Source: Burkholderiaceae bacterium
GTDB lineage: Bacteria > Pseudomonadota > Gammaproteobacteria > Burkholderiales > Burkholderiaceae_E
Direction of reading: 5' to 3'
Length of the DNA stretch: 64,000 nt
Assembly: GCA_023954045.1 (NCBI GenBank)
Contig: JAMLIR010000004.1
Span: 1 to 64,000, forward strand
This document shows, piece by piece, positions 37,198-44,905 of the stretch; the first letter of the stretch is position 1, and the number at the start of each line of letters is the position of its first letter. Position numbers and translations under genes: made by a program. The notes under the pieces are model-generated. The model was not told the origin of the DNA, did not search any database, and saw only the letters and a list, made by a program, of their open reading frames with translations.

Positions 37198-38556
37198 GTG
37201 GTGCGCGGCGTCGTCCAGCCGGCGCAGCTCGCGATCGACCGGGGCGCGATGGTGTCGGTCTGGATCGACGGCGAGATCGGCTACTGCGCGAGCGCCGACC
37301 TGTCCGCGAACGGCCTGCAGGCCGCGGCCGACCGGGCCGCGCGATGGGCGCTCGCCGCGCGCGGACGCGGGATCGGGCTCGCCGCCGCGCCGTGGCCGAT
37401 TGCCGACGCCGCGCTGCGCTACGAAGGGCCGCGCGACGAGCCGTTGCCGGCGCGCGCCGAGCTTCTCGGGTTGCTGCGGGCCGAGGCCGAAGCGATGGCG
37501 CGCGACGCGCGCGTCGTGCACTGGGCGGCGAGCCTGCGCGCGACCGAGTCGACGCAGCGGCTGTGGGTCGACGCGACGCTGGTCGCCGAACAGTCGTTCC
37601 GCTTCGTCGAGCCGAACCTCGAGGCGACCGCCGTCGCCGACGGCCGCTCGCAGACGCGCACGCTCGGCGGCCAGTACAACGGCTTTTGCAGGCAGGGCGG
37701 GCTCGCCGCGTTGCGCGAGTCGGGGATGATCGGCGGCGGGGCGCGCGTCGCCGACGAGGCGCTGCAGTTGCTGCTCGCGCCGAACTGCCCCGACGGTCCG
37801 CGCGACCTGCTGCTCGCGCCGGACCAGATGATGCTGCAGATCCACGAGTCGATCGGCCATCCGCTCGAGCTCGACCGGATCCTCGGCGACGAGCGCAACT
37901 TCGCGGGCACGAGCTTCGTCACGCCCGCGATGTTCGGCAGCTATCGCTACGGCTCGCCGCTGCTGAACGTGAGCTTCGATCCCGGCGTGCCCGGCGAGTT
38001 CGCGAGCTACGCGGCCGACGACGACGGCGCCGAGGCGCGGCCGCAGCGCCTGATCGAGGCCGGCATCCTGCGCCGCGCGCTCGGCGGCGAGACGTCGCAG
38101 GCGCGCGCCCGCGCGCTCGGCTGGGCGATCGACGGCGTCGCGTCGGCGCGCGCCAGCGGCTGGCACCGGCCGCCGATCGACCGGATGGCCAACCTGAACC
38201 TCGAGCCCGGCGACGCGACGCTCGACTCGATGATCGCGTCGGTCGAGCGCGGCATCTGGATGCAGACCAACGCGTCGTGGTCGATCGACGATTCGCGCGA
38301 CAAGTTCCAGTTCGGCTGCGAATGGGGGCGGCTGATCGAGGACGGCCGGCTCACGACGCTGGTGCGCAACCCGAACTACCGCGGCAGGTCGGCGACCTTC
38401 TGGCGCAGCCTCGCGGCGGTCGGCGACCGCGCGACGATGCAGGTGCTCGGTACGCCGTTCTGCGGCAAGGGCGAGCCGGGGCAGATCGCGCGCGTCGGCC
38501 ACGCGTCGCCCGCGTGCCTGTTCCGCGCGATCGACGTCTTCGGAGGCGAGGCGTGA
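37198..38556 (+). CDS. TldD-like metalloprotease subunit
   Basis: A TldD/PmbA-family protein with the zinc-binding HExxxH motif HESIGH inside QIHESIGHPLELDRILGDE at about residues 217-235. The TldD-type GLIGGGARV-like and GEFASYAADDDGAEA segments are also present. TldD works with TldE/PmbA as a heterodimeric protease that trims unfolded peptides and some RiPP precursors. The first ATG/GTG/TTG in frame is the GTG at 37198. However, the frame is open upstream and encodes RLVDERHEALAVVRG, which looks like the missing conserved N-terminus. The true start may therefore be a rare codon further upstream. It overlaps its partner gene by four bases. Confidence 0.8.
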   Translation: MVRGVVQPAQLAIDRGAMVSVWIDGEIGYCASADLSANGLQAAADRAARWALAARGRGIGLAAAPWPIADAALRYEGPRDEPLPARAELLGLLRAEAEAMARDARVVHWAASLRATESTQRLWVDATLVAEQSFRFVEPNLEATAVADGRSQTRTLGGQYNGFCRQGGLAALRESGMIGGGARVADEALQLLLAPNCPDGPRDLLLAPDQMMLQIHESIGHPLELDRILGDERNFAGTSFVTPAMFGSYRYGSPLLNVSFDPGVPGEFASYAADDDGAEARPQRLIEAGILRRALGGETSQARARALGWAIDGVASARASGWHRPPIDRMANLNLEPGDATLDSMIASVERGIWMQTNASWSIDDSRDKFQFGCEWGRLIEDGRLTTLVRNPNYRGRSATFWRSLAAVGDRATMQVLGTPFCGKGEPGQIARVGHASPACLFRAIDVFGGEA

Positions 38557-39890
38557 GCGCCGACCCGGCGTTCGCCGCGCTGTTCGACGCGCTGGCCGGG
38601 TTCGTCGCGTCGTCGGCGCGGCCCGGCGAGGTGATCTTTGGCGCGCTGCGGGCCGAGCGCAGCGACTACGTGCGGATCAACCGCGCGCGCGTGCGGCAGG
38701 CCGGCAGCGTCGAGCGGGCGACTGCGACGCTGCGGCTCGTCGACGCCGGCCGGCAGGCGCGGATCGCCTGTACGCTCGGCGAGCCCGGCGGCGTGGCCGC
38801 GGCGCTCGCGGGCGCGCTCGGCGAGCTTCGCGCCGCGACCGCGCAGCTGTCGCCCGACCCGTACGCGTGCTGGCAGCCGGAGCCGGGTGCGAGCGAGCGC
38901 GTGGAGCGCGCCGGCGTGGCCGAGCCGGGCGCCGCGATCGACGCGATCGTCGAGGCGGCCGGCGGCGACGACCTGGTCGGGCTGTATGCGGGCGGGCCGA
39001 TCGTGCGCGCGCTGGCGAGCAGCCTCGGCCACCGGCACTACCACGAGTCGGTCTCGTCGAGCTTCGACTTCTCGGTGCACGTCGAAGGCCAGCGCGCGGT
39101 CAAGGACACCTGGTTCGCGCAGCGCTGGGACGCGCCGTCGCTGCAGGCGGCGATTCGCGCGGCGCGCGAGCGCGCGCTGATCCTGCGCCGGCCGCCGCGC
39201 AGGCTCGCGCCCGGCGACTACCGGGCGCTGCTCGCCCCGCAGGCGATGGCCGAGCTGCTCGCGCTGCTCGGTTGGGGCGGCTTCTCCGAGCGCGCCTGGC
39301 GCAGCGGCCAGTCGCCGCTGGCGCGCGCGCTGCGCGGCGAGGCCGCGTTCCATCCGGAGTTCACGCTGGTCGACGACGCCGGCGCGTTGGGTGTGCCGCG
39401 GTTCCAGTCCGACGGGTTCGAGCGCCCCGAACGCATCCCGCTGATCGAGGCGGGGCGGCCCGCGCAGCGTCTGGTCTCGCCGCGCAGCGCGCGCGAATTC
39501 GGGGTCGACGGCAACGGCGCCGAGGAGGACGAACGGCCGCTCGCGGCGTGCGTCGCGCCGGGCACGTTGCCTGCAGCGGACGCCACCGCGGCGCTCGAGA
39601 CCGGCGTGTCGATCGCCAACCTCTGGTACCTGAACTACTCGGACCGCGAAGCGGCGCGCGCCACCGGGATGACGCGCTTCGCGACGCTGTGGGTCGAGGG
39701 CGGCGAGGCGATCGCGCCGATCGAGCCGATGCGCTTCGACGACAGCCTGTACCGGATCCTCGGCGCGCAGCTGCTCGCCTTGACCGATCGCGCGCAGCCG
39801 ATGCCCGAGACCGCGACCTGGGACGGGCGCGAGCCCGGCGGCGCCTGCGCGCCCGGCGCGCTTGTCGGCGCGATGCGGTTCACGCTTTGA
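38553..39890 (+). CDS. TldE/PmbA-like protease partner subunit
   Basis: A 445-residue TldD/PmbA-family protein without the HExxxH zinc motif, as expected of the TldE role. The C-terminal ATALETGVSIANLWYLNYSD segment is typical of this subfamily. The GTG start overlaps the stop of the TldD-like gene in a GTGA junction and a ggagg site lies seven bases upstream, so the two subunits are co-translated. The substrate is unknown; no small precursor-peptide gene is obvious nearby. Confidence 0.8.
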   Translation: MSADPAFAALFDALAGFVASSARPGEVIFGALRAERSDYVRINRARVRQAGSVERATATLRLVDAGRQARIACTLGEPGGVAAALAGALGELRAATAQLSPDPYACWQPEPGASERVERAGVAEPGAAIDAIVEAAGGDDLVGLYAGGPIVRALASSLGHRHYHESVSSSFDFSVHVEGQRAVKDTWFAQRWDAPSLQAAIRAARERALILRRPPRRLAPGDYRALLAPQAMAELLALLGWGGFSERAWRSGQSPLARALRGEAAFHPEFTLVDDAGALGVPRFQSDGFERPERIPLIEAGRPAQRLVSPRSAREFGVDGNGAEEDERPLAACVAPGTLPAADATAALETGVSIANLWYLNYSDREAARATGMTRFATLWVEGGEAIAPIEPMRFDDSLYRILGAQLLALTDRAQPMPETATWDGREPGGACAPGALVGAMRFTL

Positions 39891-39927
39891 CGCGCGGCGC
39901 GTCGAAGCGGCGCGCGGCTCGTGCGCG

Positions 39928-40404
39928 CTACTCGGTGCGTTGCCCGGTGCGTTGCTCGGTGCGTTGCTCGGTGCCGCGGCCGCGCCGGTCGTGCGGCTCG
40001 GTCACGAAGCCGATCTTCGCGATTCCCGCCTGCTGCGCGCTCGACATCACTTCGGCGATCCGCTGGTAGCGCGTCTCGCGATCGGCGCGCAGGTGCAACT
40101 CGGGCTGGGGCTGGCGCGACGCGGCCTGCCGGAACCGATCGCCCAGCGCGTCGAGCCCCGCCACCGGCTCGTTGTTCCAGTAGATCGCACCCGACGGGTC
40201 GATCGACAGCGTGATCGTCTCGGGCTTCTCGGCCGACGCGGGCGCCTGCGCGGTGGGCAGGTCGAGCCGGATCGCGTGCGTCAGCAGCGGCGCGGTGATG
40301 ATGAAGATGACCAGCAGCACCAGCATGACGTCGACCAGCGGCGTCGTGTTGATCTCGGCCATCGGCTGCGGGTGGTTGCCGGAATCGAATCCGCCGAACG
40401 GCAT
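39928..40404 (-). CDS. exbD: ExbD/TolR-type proton channel subunit
   Basis: A 158-residue inner-membrane protein with one membrane span holding the key aspartate in TTPLVDVMLVLLVIFIITAP (about residues 22-41), followed by a periplasmic domain. It works with ExbB to use the proton gradient to drive TonB. The last residues are a short repeated tail (TEQRTEQRTGQRTE) produced by a 12-bp tandem DNA repeat. An aggagg site precedes the ATG at 40404. It is third in the minus-strand tonB-exbB-exbD operon. Confidence 0.88.
   Translation of the reverse strand: MPFGGFDSGNHPQPMAEINTTPLVDVMLVLLVIFIITAPLLTHAIRLDLPTAQAPASAEKPETITLSIDPSGAIYWNNEPVAGLDALGDRFRQAASRQPQPELHLRADRETRYQRIAEVMSSAQQAGIAKIGFVTEPHDRRGRGTEQRTEQRTGQRTE
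39932..39974. repeat. 12-bp tandem repeat in the 3-prime end of exbD
   Basis: Three full copies and a partial copy of a tcggtgcgttgc unit, one copy with a single base change. It encodes the repeated Thr-Glu-Gln-Arg tail of ExbD and ends at the stop codon. Repeat number can change without frameshift because the unit is a multiple of three. Confidence 0.85.
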
Positions 40405-40442
40405 CGCGTCGTGCCTCCTGGTTGACGGTGGGTACGCGCGGT

Positions 40443-41183
40443 TCAGCGCACGACCTGGCTGGCCGACAGCGGCGCGACGCCGCTGCGCAGTGCGTCGCCT
40501 TCGTCGTCCTTCAGCCTGCGCCCGGTGATCACCAGCGCGAGCACGTCGTGCGCGAAGCCGTCGAGCTCGGCGAGGACGATGCGGTTGACGCGCACGAACG
40601 CGTTGTAGGCGAGCACCGCGGGAATCGCGACCGCGAGTCCGGCCGCGGTCATCACCAGCGCCTCGCCGACCGGTCCGGCGACCTTGTCGATCATCACCTG
40701 TCCGCTCGACGCGATCGCGAGCAGCGCGTGGTAGATGCCCCAGACGGTGCCGAACAGGCCGACGAAGGGCGCAGTGCTGCCCACCGAGGCCAGGAAGGCG
40801 AGCCCGCTCTCGAGCCGCGCCGAGGCCTGCGTGATCTCGCCGCGCATCGTGCGGGTGATCAGCTCGTCGCGGTCGATCGACGCGGCGAGCGAGCTGTCGG
40901 GCTGCATCGCGGCCGCGGCGCGCGCCTTCTGCACCAGCGGCAGGAACACCCGTTCGGTGTCGGCGCGCTCGAGCGTGGCCACGGCGTCGTCGATCGAATG
41001 CGCGTTCCAGAACTGCTCGAGCGCGGCGCGCGCGCCGCGGCGCAGCCGCCACGCGCTCCAGGCCTTCGACAGGATGAAGTACCAGCTGACGACCGACATC
41101 GCCAGCAGCAGCCAGGCGACCGCGTGCGTCACCGCGTCGCCGGCCTGCCAGAAGTGCATCAATCCGAGTTGCTGTTCCTGCAT
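40443..41183 (-). CDS. exbB: ExbB/TolQ/MotA-family proton channel
   Basis: A 246-residue protein with three membrane spans: about residues 18-38, then a pair around 140-160 (FLASVGSTAPFVGLFGTVWG) and 180-205. The VGSTAPFVGLFGTVWGI motif and the following GPVGEALVMTAAGLAVAIPAV are diagnostic of ExbB/TolQ. The start MQEQQLGLMHFWQAGDAV at 41183 is chosen because it lies after the tonB stop; a longer frame overlaps tonB. It forms the pentameric channel around ExbD. Confidence 0.88.
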   Translation of the reverse strand: MQEQQLGLMHFWQAGDAVTHAVAWLLLAMSVVSWYFILSKAWSAWRLRRGARAALEQFWNAHSIDDAVATLERADTERVFLPLVQKARAAAAMQPDSSLAASIDRDELITRTMRGEITQASARLESGLAFLASVGSTAPFVGLFGTVWGIYHALLAIASSGQVMIDKVAGPVGEALVMTAAGLAVAIPAVLAYNAFVRVNRIVLAELDGFAHDVLALVITGRRLKDDEGDALRSGVAPLSASQVVR

Positions 41184-41193
41184 CGCGTTTCCC

Positions 41194-41970
41194 TCAGCCT
41201 TCGAGTCGGAAGACCCATCGCCAGTCGTGATACCACTCCGCAACAGGCTGGCCGTCGACCGTGGCCGGCTTGAAGCGCCATTTCTTCACCGTCTCGATCG
41301 CGGTGCGATCGAGCAACGTCGATCCGCTAGATTGCCTGAGCCGGACTTCGGTGACGCGACCGTCCACCCCGACGTGCACGTCGAGCCGGACCTCGCCCTG
41401 GTCGCCCATGCGACGCGCCATTCCCGGGTAGGGCGGCGGCGTGTTGCCGCTCCAGGTCGCGTCGACGTGCGGTGCGCTGCGCGCCTGCGGTGCGGTCGAT
41501 GCGCCGGCGCTGCGCGCCGCGATCGAGGGCGCCTGCGCGTGGCCTCGCGCCGGCGCGACGTCTGCGGGGCCGGCAGCCGGCGCAGCGGTGATCGCGGTCG
41601 GCGGCGGGGAAGCCTGGGCGGGCGCGGGCGCCGGCTGGACGACCGGAGCGGCCGGCGCGGCCGGCGCGGGCGCGGCTTCGGGCGGCGGCGCGGGGCGCGG
41701 CCTGGCGCGCGCGGTCTTCGGCGGCGGCTTGACCTCGGTGGGAGGGCTGCGCAGCGGCTCGGCTGCGGGCTGCGCGGCGTCGGGCTCGCGGGCGGGCGGC
41801 GCCGGCTGGCGCGCGACCGGCAACGGCTCGGGCGGCACGAGCAGGACGACCTGCACCGGTTCGAGCGGACGCGTCGCCGGCGGGGCGACGGCAAGCGCGA
41901 GCACGCCGGCGATCACGAGTGCGTGCAGCGCCAGCGCTCCGCCTGCTGCCGACAGTCGCGATGCGTCCAT
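41194..41970 (-). CDS. tonB: Energy transducer TonB
   Basis: A 258-residue protein with an N-terminal membrane anchor (about residues 8-28). A long Pro/Ala-rich spacer includes PPTEVKPPPKTARARPRP and is meant to span the periplasm. The C-terminal TonB domain is YPGMARRMGDQGEVRLDVHV through VKKWRFKPATVDGQPV. It transmits ExbBD energy to outer-membrane receptors, of which BtuB is the only one in the window. The start MDASRLSAAGGALALHAL at 41970 is preferred to an in-frame start 27 codons upstream because the anchor is near the N-terminus. Confidence 0.88.
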   Translation of the reverse strand: MDASRLSAAGGALALHALVIAGVLALAVAPPATRPLEPVQVVLLVPPEPLPVARQPAPPAREPDAAQPAAEPLRSPPTEVKPPPKTARARPRPAPPPEAAPAPAAPAAPVVQPAPAPAQASPPPTAITAAPAAGPADVAPARGHAQAPSIAARSAGASTAPQARSAPHVDATWSGNTPPPYPGMARRMGDQGEVRLDVHVGVDGRVTEVRLRQSSGSTLLDRTAIETVKKWRFKPATVDGQPVAEWYHDWRWVFRLEG

Positions 41971-42083
41971 CGCGAAATTATCGCGACGGACGCCGCGTTG
42001 GCCAAATCCGCGGCGCGCGCCGCCGTTCCGGGTGCGCGGGCTCTGCGACAATGCGCGCTCCGTTTCGGAAGGCAGGGGTGCGA

Positions 42084-43088
42084 ATGGGCGGACACGTGCG
42101 CAGGCGCCGGCGGAGCTCGCGATGGGCCGTGCGACGGACCAGGCGATCGTTCGGCCGCCGGGCCGCGCGATGGGCAGCGGGATGGATCGTCGCGGCCGCA
42201 GCCGCGGCGCTGGCTGCCTGCTCGGCCGTGCCGGGCGCGCCGCCCGAGGTGCCGCGCGCCGACGCGACGCCGGCCGACGCGGTCGCGAACCTGCCCGCCG
42301 CTGCGTTCGACGCCGACCTGCTGCTGATCGGCGAAGTGCACGACAACGCCGCGCAGCACCGGATGCGGCTTCGCTGGCTCGAGGCGCTCACCGCGCGGCG
42401 ACGCGTCGTCATCGCGCTCGAGCAGCTCGACGCCGCGCAGCAGGGCGCGCTCGATCGGGCGCGAAGCGACGATGCCGCCGCCGCGGCGCGCGGCGAGCCG
42501 CTCGGGCAGCGCGCCCGCCGGATCGCCGAGGCCGCGGGCTTCGACTTCCGCGGCTGGCACTGGGACTACTACCGGCCGGTGATCGAGCTCGCGCTGCGCC
42601 GCGACTTGCCGCTGGTGGCTGCGAACCTGTCCCGCGCCGAGACGATGGCCGTCGCGCGCGGCCGCGCGTCGCCCGAGCCGCCGCCGGCGGGCTGGAGCGC
42701 CGACGACCAGCGCGCGCTCGAGGACTCGATCCGCGCCGGCCACTGCGGGATGCTGCCGGAATCGACGATCGCGCCGATGGCGGCCGCGCAACGCAGCCGC
42801 GACGCCCGCCTGGCGCGCTCGATCGTCGACGCTCGCGCTCGCACCGGGCTGCCGGTCGTGCTGCTGGCCGGCAACGGCCACGTCCGCCGCGACATCGGCG
42901 TGCCGCGCTACCTGGCCAGCCTGGCGCCCGGCGCGCGCGTGCTCGGGATCGGCCTGCTCGAAGCCGGGCAGGAAGGGGCGGGGCCGTTCGACGAAGTCGC
43001 GGTCACCGCCGCGGCCGCGCGCGAGGACCCGTGCCGCGGGCTGCGCAAACCGGTGCCGCCGGGGTCTTCGACGCCCGCGGCGCAGTGA
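42084..43088 (+). CDS. ChaN-family (heme-binding-type) lipoprotein
   Basis: A 334-residue protein. A very Arg-rich N-region leads to a hydrophobic segment and a lipobox LAAC at about residues 47-50, so it is a lipoprotein and probably a substrate of Lgt encoded at 13.2 kb. The mature part has the ChaN fold signatures DLLLIGEVHDNAAQHRMRL and a C-terminal VVLLAGNGHVRRDIGVPRYL. Family members include Campylobacter ChaN, an iron-regulated protein that binds heme. It is divergent from tonB, which fits a role in heme or iron use, but this remains an inference. Confidence 0.8.
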   Translation: MGGHVRRRRRSSRWAVRRTRRSFGRRAARWAAGWIVAAAAAALAACSAVPGAPPEVPRADATPADAVANLPAAAFDADLLLIGEVHDNAAQHRMRLRWLEALTARRRVVIALEQLDAAQQGALDRARSDDAAAAARGEPLGQRARRIAEAAGFDFRGWHWDYYRPVIELALRRDLPLVAANLSRAETMAVARGRASPEPPPAGWSADDQRALEDSIRAGHCGMLPESTIAPMAAAQRSRDARLARSIVDARARTGLPVVLLAGNGHVRRDIGVPRYLASLAPGARVLGIGLLEAGQEGAGPFDEVAVTAAAAREDPCRGLRKPVPPGSSTPAAQ

Positions 43089-43096
43089 CGCGGCGC

Positions 43097-43900
43097 TCAG
43101 TCCTTCAGGCCCAGCACGTCCTGCATGTCGTACAGGCCGCTGGCGCGTCCGGCCAGGAACCGGCACGCGCGCAGCGCTCCGTGCGCGTAGGTGACGCGGC
43201 TCGCCGAACGGTGGGTGATCTCGATGCGCTCGCCGATGCCGGCGAACAGCACCGTGTGGTCGCCGACGATGTCGCCGCCGCGCACCGTCGCGAAGCCGAT
43301 CGTCGACGCGTCGCGCTCGCCGGTGACGCCCTCGCGGCCGTAGACCGCGACCTTGCGCAGGTCGCGCCCGAGCGCGGCCGCAACGACCTCGCCCATCTTC
43401 AGCGCCGTGCCCGACGGCGCGTCGACCTTGTGGCGGTGATGCGCCTCGATGATCTCGACGTCGTAGCCGTCCTGCAGCGATTTCGCCGCGAGCTCGAGCA
43501 GCTTCAGCGTCACGTTGACGCCGACGCTCATGTTCGGGGCGAACACGATCGGCACGCGCTCGGCCGCCGCTGCGATCGCGCGCTTGCCCTCGTCGTCGAA
43601 GCCGGTCGTGCCGATCACCATCGCGGCGCCGCGCGCCGCGCAGGCGCGCAGGTGCGCGAGCGTTCCGGCGGGTCGGGTGAAGTCGATCAGGAACTGCGCG
43701 TCGGCGATGCCGGCGTCGACGTCGTCGGTGATCGCGACGCCCGTCGCGCGGCCGAGGAAGTCGCCGGCGTCGCGCCCGATCGAAGCGCTGCCGGCCACGT
43801 CGAGCGCGCCGGCGAGCTGCGCGTCGGGGGCTTCGAGCACCGCCTCGACCAGCATCCTGCCCATCCGGCCCGATGCGCCGGCGATCGCGATCCGCATCAT
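43097..43900 (-). CDS. dapB: 4-hydroxy-tetrahydrodipicolinate reductase
   Basis: A 267-residue enzyme of lysine and diaminopimelate synthesis. The NAD(P)-binding [16 protein letters not shown] is at residues 6-21. The catalytic region is [18 protein letters not shown], with His-His and the Lys/Ser-Gly-Thr substrate contacts. The start ([14 protein letters not shown]) overlaps the bamE stop, so bamE and dapB form an operon. Confidence 0.93.
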   Translation of the reverse strand: MMRIAIAGASGRMGRMLVEAVLEAPDAQLAGALDVAGSASIGRDAGDFLGRATGVAITDDVDAGIADAQFLIDFTRPAGTLAHLRACAARGAAMVIGTTGFDDEGKRAIAAAAERVPIVFAPNMSVGVNVTLKLLELAAKSLQDGYDVEIIEAHHRHKVDAPSGTALKMGEVVAAALGRDLRKVAVYGREGVTGERDASTIGFATVRGGDIVGDHTVLFAGIGERIEITHRSASRVTYAHGALRACRFLAGRASGLYDMQDVLGLKD

Positions 43901-44376
43901 GGCTGGGCCTTTTGCGTGGAGGCCGGCGGCCGGTAGCCGGGCAGCGCCGGGTCGGTGGGGTCTTCCTTCGCCGGCAGCGACTCGGCCTCGATCGCCGCGA
44001 CGCGGTCGTCGCGGAACACGATCGTCGCGCGCCGCAGCTCGGAGCGCCCGCTCGGGAACTGGTAGCGGAACACGTAGTCCCAGCGATCGGGGTGGAACAC
44101 GTGGCGCAGCAGCGGGGTGCCCAGCAGGAAGCGCACCTGCTCGCGGGTCATGCCCTGCTTGACCTGGTCGAACGTTTCCTGCGTCAGGTAGTTGCCCTGC
44201 GGCAGGTCGGTGCGATACGGCTGCAGCAGGCCGCTGCGATCCGGGTCGCGCTGGGCGCAGCCGCCTGCCAGCAGCGCTGCGGCGAGCGCGACGGGCACCA
44301 GGCAGGCCGCCATCGCGCCTCGGGCGCCGCGCCGAGCCGCGGCTGGCCGGCGGGGCCGGGCAGAAACCTCTTCCAT
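43897..44376 (-). CDS. bamE: Outer membrane assembly lipoprotein BamE
   Basis: A 159-residue small lipoprotein of the SmpA/OmlA family. The signal ends at a lipobox LLAGGC (about residue 42). The BamE domain starts [20 protein letters not shown] and includes [24 protein letters not shown]-type sequence. It stabilises the BamA-BamD outer-membrane protein insertion complex. The ATG at 44376 is chosen; a longer frame would run into fur. It is divergent from fur, as in pseudomonads where omlA and fur share a promoter region. Confidence 0.9.
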   Translation of the reverse strand: MEEVSARPRRPAAARRGARGAMAACLVPVALAAALLAGGCAQRDPDRSGLLQPYRTDLPQGNYLTQETFDQVKQGMTREQVRFLLGTPLLRHVFHPDRWDYVFRYQFPSGRSELRRATIVFRDDRVAAIEAESLPAKEDPTDPALPGYRPPASTQKAQP

Positions 44377-44452
44377 GGTGCCGAATGCGACTCGTTGCAG
44401 TTGAAAACCGTTATCATACGACGAGACTCCCTCCGCCCCGGGGCCGACCCGC

Positions 44453-44881
44453 ATGTCCGTCACCAGCGAACTGAAGAACATGGGCCTGAAGGCAACGCTG
44501 CCGCGCCTGAAGATCCTCGAGATCTTCCAGAACGGCAAGCAGCGCCACATGAGCGCCGAGGACGTCTATCGCGAGCTGATCGCCGAGAACCAGGAGATCG
44601 GCCTGGCCACCGTCTACCGCGTGCTCACCCAGTTCGAGCAGGCGGGGCTGCTCAAGCGCAGCAACTTCGAGTCCGGCAAGGCGGTGTTCGAGCTCGAGCA
44701 GGGGCAGCACCACGACCACCTGGTCTGCCTGCAGTGCGGTCGCGTCGAGGAGTTCTACGACGCCGAGATCGAGAAGCGCCAGCAGAAGATCGCGAAGGAT
44801 CGCGGGTTCGCGCTCCAGGAACACGCGCTGGCGCTGTACGGAAACTGCACCAAGCCCAACTGCGAGTACCGCCGCGGCTGA
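44453..44881 (+). CDS. fur: Ferric uptake regulator Fur
   Basis: A 142-residue iron-sensing repressor. The DNA-binding winged helix covers about residues 1-80 ([19 protein letters not shown], then [19 protein letters not shown]). The metal site is [20 protein letters not shown], and a CxxxxC pair lies near the C-terminus (NCTKPNC). The 76-base gap to bamE contains an AT-rich stretch (44400-44420) that probably holds both promoters. Likely targets in this window are bfd and possibly the TonB system. Confidence 0.95.
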   Translation: MSVTSELKNMGLKATLPRLKILEIFQNGKQRHMSAEDVYRELIAENQEIGLATVYRVLTQFEQAGLLKRSNFESGKAVFELEQGQHHDHLVCLQCGRVEEFYDAEIEKRQQKIAKDRGFALQEHALALYGNCTKPNCEYRRG

Positions 44882-44905
44882 GCGCGGCGCGCGCCGCGCG
44901 GCGGC

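Noticed and set aside
41970-41986. Palindrome TCGCGA-aatta-TCGCGA at the tonB start as an operator
   Set aside because: The six-base arms are common by chance in this GC-rich DNA and overlap the start codon. No regulator family is suggested.
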